Source of the DNA: Streptomyces cinerochromogenes
GTDB taxonomy: Bacteria; Actinomycetota; Actinomycetes; Streptomycetales; Streptomycetaceae
Direction of reading: 5' to 3'
Assembly: GCF_014648635.1 (NCBI RefSeq)
Contig: NZ_BMRM01000011.1
Coordinates: 186,001-250,000 of the forward strand
DNA: 64,000 nt
The translations under genes and the position numbers were made by a program. The notes beneath the pieces were generated by a model that saw only the letters and a list, made by a program, of their open reading frames with translations, did not search any database and was not told the origin of the DNA. Shown piece by piece: positions 50,878 to 60,500 of the stretch (its first letter is position 1; each line of letters starts with the position of its first letter).

Positions 50878-51507
50878 TCAAGGGGCCGTGGCCCGGCCCA
50901 GGTAGGTGAGCGGTCCGGCGTCCGCGACCGGGATCTCGTGGAAGCCGACCCGGTCGTAGAAGGCGCGGGCGGCGGTGTTGGCGGTGACCATGCCGAGGTG
51001 GACCGCCCGGACGCCCTTGCCGTGCAGGGCGTCCAGGAAGGCCCGCAGCAGACGGCGGCCGTGTCCCTGCCCCTGCCAGGGCCGCAGCAGGTCGATGTGC
51101 AGGTGGGCGGGGTAGGCGGCCAGTTCGGGGACGAGCATCCGCTCCGGGTGGTGCAGGAGGCGGATCATCTCCTCGGTGGGCGTACGCGGTGCCGCGACCG
51201 GCTCCGGATAACGGGCGGCGAGCCGCGGGATCCAGTCCCGCCGGAAGTCCTCGACGAACCGCTCGGTGTCGGCGGTGCCGACGATGTACCCCACGGCCCG
51301 GCCCCCGCCGTCGTCCAGCACGAAGGCGAGGTCCGGGTCGAAGTGGCAGTACGGCTCGGCGAAGAGCGAGGGCATCAGGCGCTGGTCGGGGTAGACGGCC
51401 CGGGAGTCGCCCCCGACCAGCGCGGTGCGCACACAGATGTCGGCGACGTCGGCGCGGTCGGCGGTGCGGTAGGGGCGTATGGCGGGGGTCTGCTGACGAG
51501 TCTGCAT
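50878..51507 (-). CDS. GNAT-family N-acetyltransferase
   Basis: This 209-residue protein begins IRPYRTADRADVADICVRTAL. The acetyl-CoA loop is LRPWQGQGHGRRLLRAF and the C-terminal VTANTAARAFYDRVGFHE is typical of GNATs. The middle part is closest to acetyltransferases with an insert before the CoA loop, as in the human MGEA5/OGA C-terminal and related bacterial proteins. It converges with the lipoprotein gene, 25 bases apart. Confidence 0.9.
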   Translation of the reverse strand: MQTRQQTPAIRPYRTADRADVADICVRTALVGGDSRAVYPDQRLMPSLFAEPYCHFDPDLAFVLDDGGGRAVGYIVGTADTERFVEDFRRDWIPRLAARYPEPVAAPRTPTEEMIRLLHHPERMLVPELAAYPAHLHIDLLRPWQGQGHGRRLLRAFLDALHGKGVRAVHLGMVTANTAARAFYDRVGFHEIPVADAGPLTYLGRATAP

Positions 51508-51586
51508 ACCCCGGATCCTCGACCCGATGGGAGCGCTCTCACAAGGGCCGGGCGCCCTGGGTGTCGCCGACCGCACACGGGACCGG

Positions 51587-53719
51587 TCAGTAGCGCAGAC
51601 GCCTGGCCCGCAGGAACATGAACAGACCCGACAGGGCGAGCAGCGTGCCGAGGGCCGCGGGCCACAGGTGCGCGCCCGTCTCCGCCAGACCGCCCTGGGC
51701 GGTCTCGGCGGCCTGGGGTCCGGGCTGGGTGGCCGGTGGCGGGGCGTACGCGGCGGCGGTGGACCCGCCCGAAGCCGGAGCGGCGGGTGCGGACGGGGAC
51801 GGCACCGGCCGGGTCGAGGCCGGACGCGCCGGTGTGGAGCGGGGTGCGGCGGGCGCGGCCGGGGCGGCCTTGCCATCTCTCTTCTCCGTGTTGGCCGTGT
51901 TCGCCGTGTTGGCCGTGCCGGCCGTGTTGTCCGTGTCGTGCTTGGTGGTGCGGGCCGGTGAGGTCGTCACGTCGTTCCGCGGGGCGTCGCCGGGCCGGGA
52001 GGCCGAGGGATGCGGGGCGGCGGGGGCGGAAGAGCCGCCCTGGGCGGGGTCGCCGGGGGTGACGCCGGCACCGGGAGCGGCGGTGGCACCTGAGCCGGAA
52101 CCGGGCGCGGGCGGGGGCGTGGGCGCGGGCGTCACCGTCGTACCGGAGTCGTCACCTGAAGCGCCGCAGGTGCGGCCGGAGTTGATGCAGTCGACCATCT
52201 CGCGCATCAGGTCCTCGTCGAAGACGTTGATGAAGTCGCCGTGGTCGGTGACGGGCTTGTGCAACTGCTCCGGGAAGGAGTCCACCGCGAACAGCGGGAC
52301 GGTCCGTCCGCCGTCCGTCACGCTCGGCGCGTCGACGTCGTAGACGATGCGCTGGACCAGTTGCGGAATGGGCCGGAAGCCCGCCGGGCAGGAGCCGTCG
52401 TCGGTGGTGAAGGCCACGTGCGTGCGATGGTTGGCGCTGTCGATGTTGCGGCCGTCCCAGCAGCTCTGGAACCGGAAGGTGCGCACGACGTCGCTGCCGG
52501 GCGGGCACAGCGGGTACTTGTCCTTCAGCTGCCGGTTCTCGTAACCGGTGCAGCTCCAGGACGCGTTGGCGTTGCCGGGGCCGTTGACGAAGGCCTTGGC
52601 GTCCCCCGTGATGATGCGCAGCAGGCGCGGCATGGCGGTGACCTTGCCGCGCGGGTTGCCGACGAAGGTCAGCGTCACCTGCTCGGGCGTCACGATCCGG
52701 CCCGCGTTTCCCTCCGTTCCGCCGCCCGGTGCCCCGGCGTCCCGCTCCTGGGTGCCGTCCTGCAGCCGCAGCACGGGCCAGTAGTACGAGGACTTGTCGC
52801 GCCGGTCCGCACAGCTGGTGCCGGCCCGCGCCAGGTCCTCGTCGCTCGCGAAGGCGGTGTTGGCCTGGTTGCCGACGTAGTCGTGGAAGTGGTGGGCGCC
52901 GTTGGAGACACCGGGGGCGACGATGACGTTGTCCGAGTTGAACAGGCCGTTCGCGTTGACCCCGCAGTCGGAGGTGAAGGTGCCGCGTGAGGCACCGTCC
53001 TGCGGTGCCGGGGCCGGTGCGTCCGGGGGTACGGCGGTGATGTCCGCGTAGTCGGAGGCGACCGGCCCGTTGCCGCCCTGCCCCGCGCCGCCCTGGCCTG
53101 TGCCGTTCTGCTCCTGGCCGTTCTGCCCCTGGCCGCTCTGTCCCTGGCCGTTCTGCCCCTGCCCGCTCTGTCCCTGGCCGCTGCCGTCCTGTCCGCCGCC
53201 GTCGCCCGGTGTGCCGGTGGACTGGCCGGTCTCCGCGGGGCGCAGGGTGCAGGGGGCCAGGGAGTCCAGGCCCTGCGGGCGCTCGCCCGCCCGGTCGATG
53301 GCATCGGCGATCCGCCCGATGGACGCCGACCGCTTCTCCTCGAGCGGGTTCATGATCGTGTCGTCGACCGCGCCGGAGTACGCCTCCCCGTCCGCACCAA
53401 CGGCCTGTCCCGCCTGCTGGAGTTGCCGGTAGGCCGCCGCGGTCTGCTGGTCGAGCTGGGCGAGTTCACGGTCGACGTCCGCGCGGGCCGCGTCCGGTAC
53501 CGCCGTCAACCGGCTGCCGACGTCGGGGCAGTCGATGGTGGCCATGCCCGTCGACCGGACCTGTCCGGCCGTACCCGCGCCGGATCCGTCGCCCCAGCCC
53601 TCGCTCGCCGAGGCGTAGACGTTCGCCGCGACGATCCCGGCCCCGCCCAGCATCAGGGCGACCGCTGCGAGGGTCGCGCGTCGTGCACCCGTCGGGCGTC
53701 TGCGGCTGTTGCGTACCAA
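51587..53719 (-). CDS. DUF1996 protein with LAETG sortase signal
   Basis: This 710-residue cell-surface protein starts at a TTG with AGGGGACG upstream. The signal helix (ATLAAVALMLGGAGIVAANVYAS) is followed by a coiled domain, a Gly/Gln-rich repeat (GQGQSGQGQNGQ) and a DUF1996 domain (FTSDCGVNANGLFNSDN, NGAHHFHDYVGN, FQSCWDGRNIDSANHRTH). Then come a Pro/Ala/Thr linker and a C-terminal sorting signal LAETG, hydrophobic helix, RARRLRY. LAXTG is the motif used by class E sortases of Streptomyces, for example on long chaplins. The His-rich DUF1996 core suggests metal binding. Confidence 0.92.
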   Translation of the reverse strand: MVRNSRRRPTGARRATLAAVALMLGGAGIVAANVYASASEGWGDGSGAGTAGQVRSTGMATIDCPDVGSRLTAVPDAARADVDRELAQLDQQTAAAYRQLQQAGQAVGADGEAYSGAVDDTIMNPLEEKRSASIGRIADAIDRAGERPQGLDSLAPCTLRPAETGQSTGTPGDGGGQDGSGQGQSGQGQNGQGQSGQGQNGQEQNGTGQGGAGQGGNGPVASDYADITAVPPDAPAPAPQDGASRGTFTSDCGVNANGLFNSDNVIVAPGVSNGAHHFHDYVGNQANTAFASDEDLARAGTSCADRRDKSSYYWPVLRLQDGTQERDAGAPGGGTEGNAGRIVTPEQVTLTFVGNPRGKVTAMPRLLRIITGDAKAFVNGPGNANASWSCTGYENRQLKDKYPLCPPGSDVVRTFRFQSCWDGRNIDSANHRTHVAFTTDDGSCPAGFRPIPQLVQRIVYDVDAPSVTDGGRTVPLFAVDSFPEQLHKPVTDHGDFINVFDEDLMREMVDCINSGRTCGASGDDSGTTVTPAPTPPPAPGSGSGATAAPGAGVTPGDPAQGGSSAPAAPHPSASRPGDAPRNDVTTSPARTTKHDTDNTAGTANTANTANTEKRDGKAAPAAPAAPRSTPARPASTRPVPSPSAPAAPASGGSTAAAYAPPPATQPGPQAAETAQGGLAETGAHLWPAALGTLLALSGLFMFLRARRLRY

Positions 53720-54015
53720 GGTCGTCCCCTGTGTGAGTTCGCCGGTCGGGCATGGAGTTCCCCGGCTTCATACGGAGGGCGGAGCCGCCGTGTTCAACGG
53801 AATCGCGAATTCACCGGGATCTCACAGGAAACCATGGTCTCCGCCCCTTCCCCGTCGAACTCCCTCGCGAACATCACGAATATGTATCGGACATTTCACA
53901 CCTCAACCTTCACACGAGGCACACACGTTGGCTAGGTTGACGCGAGGCCGCCGCCCGGCTCTGCCCCGGCGAGCCGCTGAACTGCCCTGTGGGGCAAGGA
54001 AGGAGCACGTCTTCC
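53720..54015. other. Divergent promoter region
   Basis: The 296 bases between the LAETG protein and the NlpC/P60 gene include an AT-rich section (CGAATATGTATCGGACATTTC near 53880) and TAGGTT near 53933. I looked for the ydaO (c-di-AMP) riboswitch often found before such hydrolases and do not see its conserved core. A short TGCCC/GGGCA hairpin precedes the ribosome site. Confidence 0.4.
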
Positions 54016-55884
54016 ATGGCGCCGGAAAGCCGCGACGAGGTTCGGCAGCGGATCGCATCCCTCTACGACCAGGCCGAGAACGCCACCGGTAACTTCAACG
54101 CGACACGGGCCATGGCCGGGCGGAGCCGCAGCCGGTCCCGGGGCGTACCGCTGGCCAAGCGGACGGGCCGGCGCCCGGATCCGGGGCTCGACGAGGTCGC
54201 CCGGCAGTGGTTCGACGCGGCACGCGCCAAGTTGGGTCCGACCGTCCCCGCCGCGCTTCCCGCGGACCGGCTCACCGACGGACCGGCGGCGCCCGCGCGT
54301 TCGGGGCGGGAGCGGATGGGCGGCCTCCCAGGGGGCGAGCGGGAGCCGCGCGCCCTGCCGGGCGGTGGAGATGCCCTCGCTCTGCCGGGAGGCGGGGGTG
54401 CCCTCGCCCTTCCGGGCGGCGACCGGGACGTCCGCGCTCTGCCGGGTGGTGAGCGGCAGGCCCTCGAACTCGAACCGGGCGCGGCCCGCGCGGTGGCCGA
54501 GCTGACGGCCGGTTCACCGGCGGCCCCCGTGAACCGACCGCCACGGTCTCCGGAGACGTCACTCCCGGGCGTCCAGGGCCTCGAACCGCCCGGCGCGGCA
54601 CCGGCGTCGACCGGTGGGACCATGGCCGAACCGAGCGGCAGCTGGGCCGCGCCGGCACCGGTGAGCCCTGCTGCCGCACAGGGCCTCGCCGTTCAGGCAC
54701 CCAGGACGCTGCCCGGTGCCGCCGTACCCGGCCGCCCCTCCCCCGCCGCCTCCAAGGCCGGCAACCGGCGCAAGCTCGACACCGCGCGGGACCTGCTGTC
54801 CCGTCACACCGGCCGACTCGCCCTGCCCGGTACCGCCGCCGAGCCCGCCTGGGCCGCCGGAACCCGGCCACTGCCGCACTCCGCCCCGGCCGAGCCGGCG
54901 GAACAGTGGCAGCAGCCGCAGTGGGCGACACCCGCCCAGCCGGCAACGGCGACGTCGGCCGTCGACACCGGCTCCCCGACCCCGCTCCTGGACACCGGCT
55001 CCCTGACGACCCTCACCGACACGGGATCCTTCACCCCGTTCACCGACACCGGGTTCGTCACCCCAGCCGTGAGCACGGGAGCCACCCCACTCACCGGCAC
55101 GGGATCCTTCACCGCCCTCACCGACACCGGATCCCTCACCCCAGCCGTCGGCACGGGAGCCACCGCACTCACCGACACCGGCACCTTCGCCCCACTTACC
55201 GGCACGGGACCCTTCGCCGCCCTCACCGACACCGGATCCCTCACCCCAGCCGTCGGCACGGGAGCCACCGCACTCACCGACACCGGGACCTTCGCCCCAC
55301 TCACCGGCACGGGACCCTTCACCGCCCTCACCGACACCGGATCCCTCACCGCACTCACCAGCACGGGATCCGCCCCGGTCACCGGTCCCGGCCCCCTCCC
55401 CCCGCTCACCGACACCACGGCGGTCACAGGCGTCGCCGCCCCCCTCTCCGCCACCACAGCCGCCGCCCCCCTCACCCCCTCCAGCGCCCTCCCCCTCCCT
55501 GCCCCCACCCCGGCGTCGCCCCGCGCCCTTCGTGCCGCCAAGGCCATCGCGTTCGCCCGGGCGCAGATCGGGAAGCCGTGCGTCTGGGGGGCGACCGGGC
55601 CGGATTCGTACGACTGCTCCAGCCTCACCCAGGCCGCGTGGCGATCGGCCGGTGTCACGTTGCCCCGCGCGGCGTACGAGCAGGCGCTCGCCGGTGCCCC
55701 GGTGACGCTCGCCGACCTGGAACCCGGCGATCTCGTCCTCTTCTTCGACGACGACCGGCATGTGGGTCTGCACGTCGGCGACGGCATGATGGTGCATGCG
55801 CCGGGGCCGGGGTCGACCATCCGGGAGGAGTCCGTCTACGGCGCCGGCGAGGCGGCGATCCACCGGATCGTCCGGCCGGCCTGA
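54016..55884 (+). CDS. NlpC/P60 peptidoglycan endopeptidase with repeat region
   Basis: The protein has 622 residues. The N terminus VRQRIASLYDQAENATGNFNATRAM is shared by many Streptomyces NlpC/P60 proteins, and no ordinary signal peptide is visible. The middle is low-complexity, ending in 35-residue repeats (LTDTGSLTPAVGTGATALTD type). The last 120 residues are the C40 peptidase: CVWGATGPDSYDCSSLTQAAW with the catalytic Cys, HVGLHVGDGMMVHAPGPG with the His, and the polar third residue following. It cleaves stem peptides in the wall. The ATG at 54016 follows GGAAGGAGC. Export without a signal peptide suggests an ESX-like or unusual route, or cleavage of the start call. Confidence 0.9.
   Translation: MAPESRDEVRQRIASLYDQAENATGNFNATRAMAGRSRSRSRGVPLAKRTGRRPDPGLDEVARQWFDAARAKLGPTVPAALPADRLTDGPAAPARSGRERMGGLPGGEREPRALPGGGDALALPGGGGALALPGGDRDVRALPGGERQALELEPGAARAVAELTAGSPAAPVNRPPRSPETSLPGVQGLEPPGAAPASTGGTMAEPSGSWAAPAPVSPAAAQGLAVQAPRTLPGAAVPGRPSPAASKAGNRRKLDTARDLLSRHTGRLALPGTAAEPAWAAGTRPLPHSAPAEPAEQWQQPQWATPAQPATATSAVDTGSPTPLLDTGSLTTLTDTGSFTPFTDTGFVTPAVSTGATPLTGTGSFTALTDTGSLTPAVGTGATALTDTGTFAPLTGTGPFAALTDTGSLTPAVGTGATALTDTGTFAPLTGTGPFTALTDTGSLTALTSTGSAPVTGPGPLPPLTDTTAVTGVAAPLSATTAAAPLTPSSALPLPAPTPASPRALRAAKAIAFARAQIGKPCVWGATGPDSYDCSSLTQAAWRSAGVTLPRAAYEQALAGAPVTLADLEPGDLVLFFDDDRHVGLHVGDGMMVHAPGPGSTIREESVYGAGEAAIHRIVRPA
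55129..55338 (+). repeat. 105-bp tandem repeat in the NlpC/P60 gene
   Basis: Two full copies start at GGATCC 55129 and 55234, and a partial third starts at 55339. Period 105 bases gives 35 residues in frame. The copies are almost identical even at silent positions, so the array is young. Shorter TDTGS-like units precede it from about 54960. Confidence 0.9.
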
Positions 55885-56019
55885 CCCGGACCAGCCGCTG
55901 CGCCGGTGGGCGCGGCGGCTCCGGACATCCCCAGGAACGAGGTCATGGCCTCGGCCGCCACGATGGAGCGCCCTCTCGCCGCCGGTCCGGGCCGGTCCGC
56001 GCCTGCCCGCGGGGCCCCG

Positions 56020-56058
56020 CATAAGCAACTCCTGGGTCACCCATAAGATCAACTTATG
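56020..56058. promoter_or_regulatory. CATAAG operator-like repeats
   Basis: CATAAG at 56020-56025 and 56042-56047 are 22 bp apart, and CTTATG (56053-56058) inverts the second one around ATCAA. The group sits in an AT-rich patch upstream of the ferredoxin reductase. It resembles a dimeric repressor site plus a half site. Confidence 0.5.
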
Positions 56059-56086
56059 AGGTCATAGACCAGACCCCCGTACCAAC

Positions 56087-56116
56087 TTAGGTCTGCCTTA
56101 GTTTAGGCTTCCTGAT
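56087..56116 (+). promoter_or_regulatory. Iron-box-like sequences before ferredoxin reductase
   Basis: TTAGTTTAGGCTTCCTGAT (56098-56116) matches the IdeR/DmdR iron box TTAGGTTAGGCTCACCTAA at 13 of 19 positions, and an overlapping TTAGGTCTGCCTTAGTTTA (56087-56105) at 12. Iron repression of an electron-transfer gene is plausible. Confidence 0.55.
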
Positions 56117-56151
56117 CAAGTCGCCCATTCACGCTCGAAGGGAACCTGATC

Positions 56152-57516
56152 ATGCCGCGCCCCCTGCGGGTAGCCATCGTCGGAGCCGGCCCCGCCGGGA
56201 TCTACGCCGCCGACGCCCTGCTCAAGTCCGAGGTGGCCGCCGACCCCGGTGTGTCCATCGACCTCTTCGAGCGGATGCCCGCCCCGTTCGGCCTGATCCG
56301 GTACGGCGTCGCGCCCGACCACCCGCGCATCAAGGGCATCATCACCGCCCTGCACCAGGTGCTGGACAAGCCGCAGATCCGCCTGTTCGGCAACGTCGAC
56401 TACCCGACCGACATCAGCCTGGACGACCTGCGCGCCTTCTACGACGCGGTGATCTTCTCCACCGGCGCGACGGCCGACCGCGAACTGCCCATACCGGGCA
56501 TCGACCTGGACGGCTCCTACGGCGCCGCCGACTTCGTCTCCTGGTACGACGGCCACCCGGACGTGCCCCGCACCTGGCCGCTGGAGGCCGAGAAGGTCGC
56601 CGTGCTCGGTGTCGGCAACGTCGCCCTGGACGTCGCCCGCATCCTCGCCAAGACCGCCGACGAGCTGCTGCCGACCGAGATCCCGCCGAACGTCTACGAC
56701 GGTCTGAAGGCCAACAAGGCCCTGGAGATCCACGTCTTCGGCCGCCGTGGCCCGGCGCAGGCGAAGTTCAGCCCGATGGAGCTGCGCGAGCTGGACCACT
56801 CCCCGAACATCGAGGTCATCGTCGACCCCGAGGACATCGACTACGACGAGGGCTCCATCGAGACCCGGCGCGGCAACAAGCAGGCGGACATGGTCGCCAA
56901 GACGCTGGAGAACTGGGCGATCCGGGACGTCGGCAACCGCCCGCACAAGCTGTTCCTGCACTTCTTCGAGTCGCCTGCGGAGATCCTCGGTGAGGACGGC
57001 AAGGTCGTCGGCCTGCGCACCGAGCGCACCGCCCTGGACGGTACGGGCAACGTCAAGGGCACCGGCGAGTTCAAGGACTGGGACGTCACGGCCGTCTACC
57101 GCGCGGTCGGCTACCTCTCCGAGAAGCTGCCCAAGCTGCCCTGGGACATCGACTCCGGCACCGTCCCGGACGAGGGCGGCAGGGTGATCGAGGAGGGCGG
57201 CACCCCCGTGCAGTCCACGTACGTCACCGGCTGGATCCGGCGCGGCCCCGTCGGCCTCATCGGCCACACCAAGGGCGACGCCAACGAGACCGTGGCCAAC
57301 CTGCTGGACGACTACGCGAGCGGCCGTCTGCACACCCCCGCCTCGCCCGAGCCGGAGGCCGTCGACGCCTTCCTCGCCGAGCGGAACGTCCGCTTCACCA
57401 CCTGGGAGGGCTGGTACAGGCTGGACGCCGCCGAGCGTGCCCTGGGCGAGCCGCAGGGCCGCGAGCGCGTGAAGATCGTCGAGCGTGAGGACATGCTGCG
57501 GGAGAGCGGGGCGTAA
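56152..57516 (+). CDS. Ferredoxin-NADP+ reductase, adrenodoxin-reductase type
   Basis: This 454-residue FAD protein closely matches mycobacterial FprA. RVAIVGAGPAGIYAADALL binds FAD, and APFGLIRYGVAPDHPRIKGI is the diagnostic active-site stretch. VAVLGVGNVALDVARIL binds NADPH, followed by the FGRRGPAQAKFS loop. The C-terminal VTGWIRRGPVGLIGHTKGDANETV contacts the flavin. It passes electrons from NADPH to ferredoxins that serve P450s and other oxidases; several P450s in this window need such a chain. The ATG at 56152 follows GAAGGGAA. Iron-box-like sequences upstream suggest DmdR control. Confidence 0.95.
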   Translation: MPRPLRVAIVGAGPAGIYAADALLKSEVAADPGVSIDLFERMPAPFGLIRYGVAPDHPRIKGIITALHQVLDKPQIRLFGNVDYPTDISLDDLRAFYDAVIFSTGATADRELPIPGIDLDGSYGAADFVSWYDGHPDVPRTWPLEAEKVAVLGVGNVALDVARILAKTADELLPTEIPPNVYDGLKANKALEIHVFGRRGPAQAKFSPMELRELDHSPNIEVIVDPEDIDYDEGSIETRRGNKQADMVAKTLENWAIRDVGNRPHKLFLHFFESPAEILGEDGKVVGLRTERTALDGTGNVKGTGEFKDWDVTAVYRAVGYLSEKLPKLPWDIDSGTVPDEGGRVIEEGGTPVQSTYVTGWIRRGPVGLIGHTKGDANETVANLLDDYASGRLHTPASPEPEAVDAFLAERNVRFTTWEGWYRLDAAERALGEPQGRERVKIVEREDMLRESGA

Positions 57517-57592
57517 GCTTCCGGCTCCCCTGGCCCAGGGGCCGGCGCCTGCGCGTCGGCCCCGCCGCCGTTCAGGCGCGCCCCACGCCCCC

Positions 57593-60500
57593 TCAGTGCT
57601 CCGCCGCGCGGGCGAACAGTTCGTGCAGTGGCACCGGTGACAGCAGCCGGGTGAAGGGGCCGTGCACGCCCTTGCCCGCGCGGACCGCGCCGTGTGTGCC
57701 CAACTTGTCCGACTCCACGGGCAGGTGGGGCGCGTCGAGGGTCTCCCAGGTGCCGGGGGCGAAGGCCGTGCGCCCGGCCCGGGCGCGCCGGCCGGTCTCC
57801 ACCGCCCCGACCGCCACCAGCTCCGCCTGCGCCGCCTTGTGCCGGGCTGCCGACCAGCCGTTCCAGCGGCGGACGTTGCGGTCCGTGGGCCGGGCGAGCG
57901 CGCGCAGCTGGAGGTGGAGCGCGGCGGCGTCCGCACCGACACCGAGCCGCCGCGCGACCTCGGCGACGAGGGCCGGGGCGCTGAGCGCGGGATTGGCCTC
58001 GTAACCGCCCGCGGGCACCGGTGTCCCGGCGGCGCGGGCCGCCATCCGGCCCAGCCCGTCGAGCAGCGCCCGTATCCCCGTGACCTCCTCCTGCAGCCCG
58101 GGAAGGTCCAGCCGGTCGCACAGGTCCCGTGCCCGAGCCGCACGCTCCGGTTCCGCTAGGGCGGCCGTCCGCAGGAACAGGTCACCGCTGGGGACCGCGA
58201 CGACGAACGTCCCGTCCTCCAGCGCCGTGGGTGCTTCCGGGACGGTGTCCAGGAGCGGCTCCGGGCACGGGACCAGGGTGCCCGTGAAGGGGCGGAAGGC
58301 CGGGTCCCCGGCGGCGGCCCGGGCCAGGGCGGGCGACGGCACCAGCTCGACCAGCGTCCACGGCGCGGCGAACCACGCCCGCAGGCCCTCGTACAGCTTC
58401 AGTGCCTCCTCGGCCGCGGGGTCGCCGACCGGGCGCTCGGTGAGGGCCCAGGCGATCACGGACAGCGTCTCGGTGTGCGGCGCCCGGTCCCTCCGTATCC
58501 ACGCGCCTGCCCTGCCGTCCGGCTCCTCCTGGTGCAGGTGCAGCCGGCCGGTGCGGCTGCCGACCAGGACGTGTCCGCCCGGTTCGGCCGGCGGGCGGCC
58601 GGCGGGCAGGGCGCGGGCCCAGTCGGCGGGCAGGCCCAGGTCCGCCTCCAGGGCGTCCGCCAGCTCCTCGTCGACGTAGGGCCGGGTGCCGAGCAGCTCG
58701 GCCCAGACGGCCGCCATCCGTTCCGCGGCCCGGACGGGTCCGTCCGCCGTCCACAGGTCGGCGGGGTCCTCCGGGACGCCGGCGGCGAGCATGCGGCGTC
58801 GGCCGTGCGGGCCGAGGCGGTGCCAGAAGCCGTCGTACTCGGCGGCCGTGGTCCTGTTCGCCTTGTAGGGCCTGGAGCGCAGCATCCTGGCGTGGTCGTC
58901 GTGCCCGGCGCGGCGCGGGAGGCCGGCCAGGGCGAGGGTGGCGACGGGGCGGCGTACTCCGGTGCGCCAGGAGAAGACGGCGAGGGCCTCCGGGGTCAGC
59001 GGCACCGGTCCGTTCTCCTCGACCAGCTCCAGGAGGCGGGTGAGGCGCCCGCCGTCGTCCCGGGTGACCGTGACGGTCTGCTCCTCCTCGGTGCCGGCCG
59101 GTGCGGGGGCCGTGGCCGGCTGGACGAAGCGGCGGAGTCCGCCGCGTGCGGGGCCCGCGGCGGCGCGGGTCCCGGTGGTCAGCTCCTCCTGCGGGGCGCG
59201 GCCGGTGCGCCAGGTGCCGCCGGGTTCGGCGAACGGCTGCCGGCTCCAGGTCCGCAGCAGGGCGTTCAGTGCGGTGCGCTCGGCCTCGGGTGTGGTCTCG
59301 ACGGCGGCCCGCCAGGCGGCGGCGTCGATGGCGCCGAGCAGCACCTGCCATTCCGCGGGGCGTGCGGGCGGGGCGAGGCCGCGGGTCTCGTCGTCGATCT
59401 CGCCGCGCAGGAAGCGGCCGTCGGCGGCGATGGCGGTGAGGGTACCGGGGTGCCGCTCGGGTCCGTGGGCCTCGTAGGGGCGCAGGTCGGGCAGGAGGCC
59501 GGAGAGGGCGGGGACGAGGGCGGTGTCGGGGATGTCGGCGGAGAGGGTCACGACCGGGCCGGAGCGCATGATGCCGACGCGCCGGGACAGCTCCTTCCGG
59601 CGCCGCAGCACGTCGGCCGCGAGCCGGGCCGCGCGCACCACTCCGTCCCGCACGCGGGCGTCACCGGCTTCGGGCAGCAGCCGGGTGACCCGGTCGCGCA
59701 GTGCATCGTCGTCACCGGTGTCGCGGGCGGCGTCCAGGAGGGCGCGCACGGTCGCGTCGCCGATGGTGCGCAGCGCCTTGGAGGAGCGTTCGTCACGTGG
59801 GGTGAGGAAGTGCCAGAAGGCGGGCGGCGGCACCGGGCCGGCTGCCTCGCCGAGGGTGGGCGGGTGGTCGCGGTCGCGGCCGGAGGGCGGGACGAAGCCG
59901 TGGACCTGCCAGAGCAGGGAGTTGTCCGCGGCGGCGTGGCAGCGGACGGTCACCTCGCCGACGGTGACGGCGTCCTCGCCGCCCTCGGGGAGGCTCATGA
60001 TGCCCCAGGGGTGGCGGCCGAAGCGGCGGCTGCGGTAGCGGGCGGTGCGGCCGTCGACCGTCTCCAGCAGGAACTCGGTGGGTGAGGGCCCCTGGTGGGG
60101 CGTGCGGTTGAGGACGCGGCAGCCGACGAGCCGTCCGTCCTGGCCGAACGGGGAGGGCGGGGCGTCCTCGGGGAGCACCGCGAGGTACTGGCCGCCTTCG
60201 AACTCCTCCATGCCGGGCGGGAGTTCCCGGTCGCGGTGGAAGTCCGGCAGGGTACGGTCGGCCGCCGGGGCACCGGTCGCGGGGTCGTACGGCGTCCAGT
60301 TGCCGCGGGTGTGGAAGACCCGGGCGCCGAAGAAGCGCCGGCCGTCGCTCAGCTGGAATTCGTGCCCGCCGATGCCCTCGCGTCCGCCCGGCCGCAGCAC
60401 TCGTCGGCCGTCGAACCGGCCGCCGCGGTCCGGGGTCTCGAACTGGTACCCGAACCCGCCCCGGATCAGTCCGCCGTACGGCCGCAGACCGAAGCGGTCC

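Noticed and set aside
53720..54015. ydaO/c-di-AMP riboswitch before the NlpC/P60 gene
   Set aside because: The conserved core and paired arms are not recognisable; only a short unrelated hairpin is seen.
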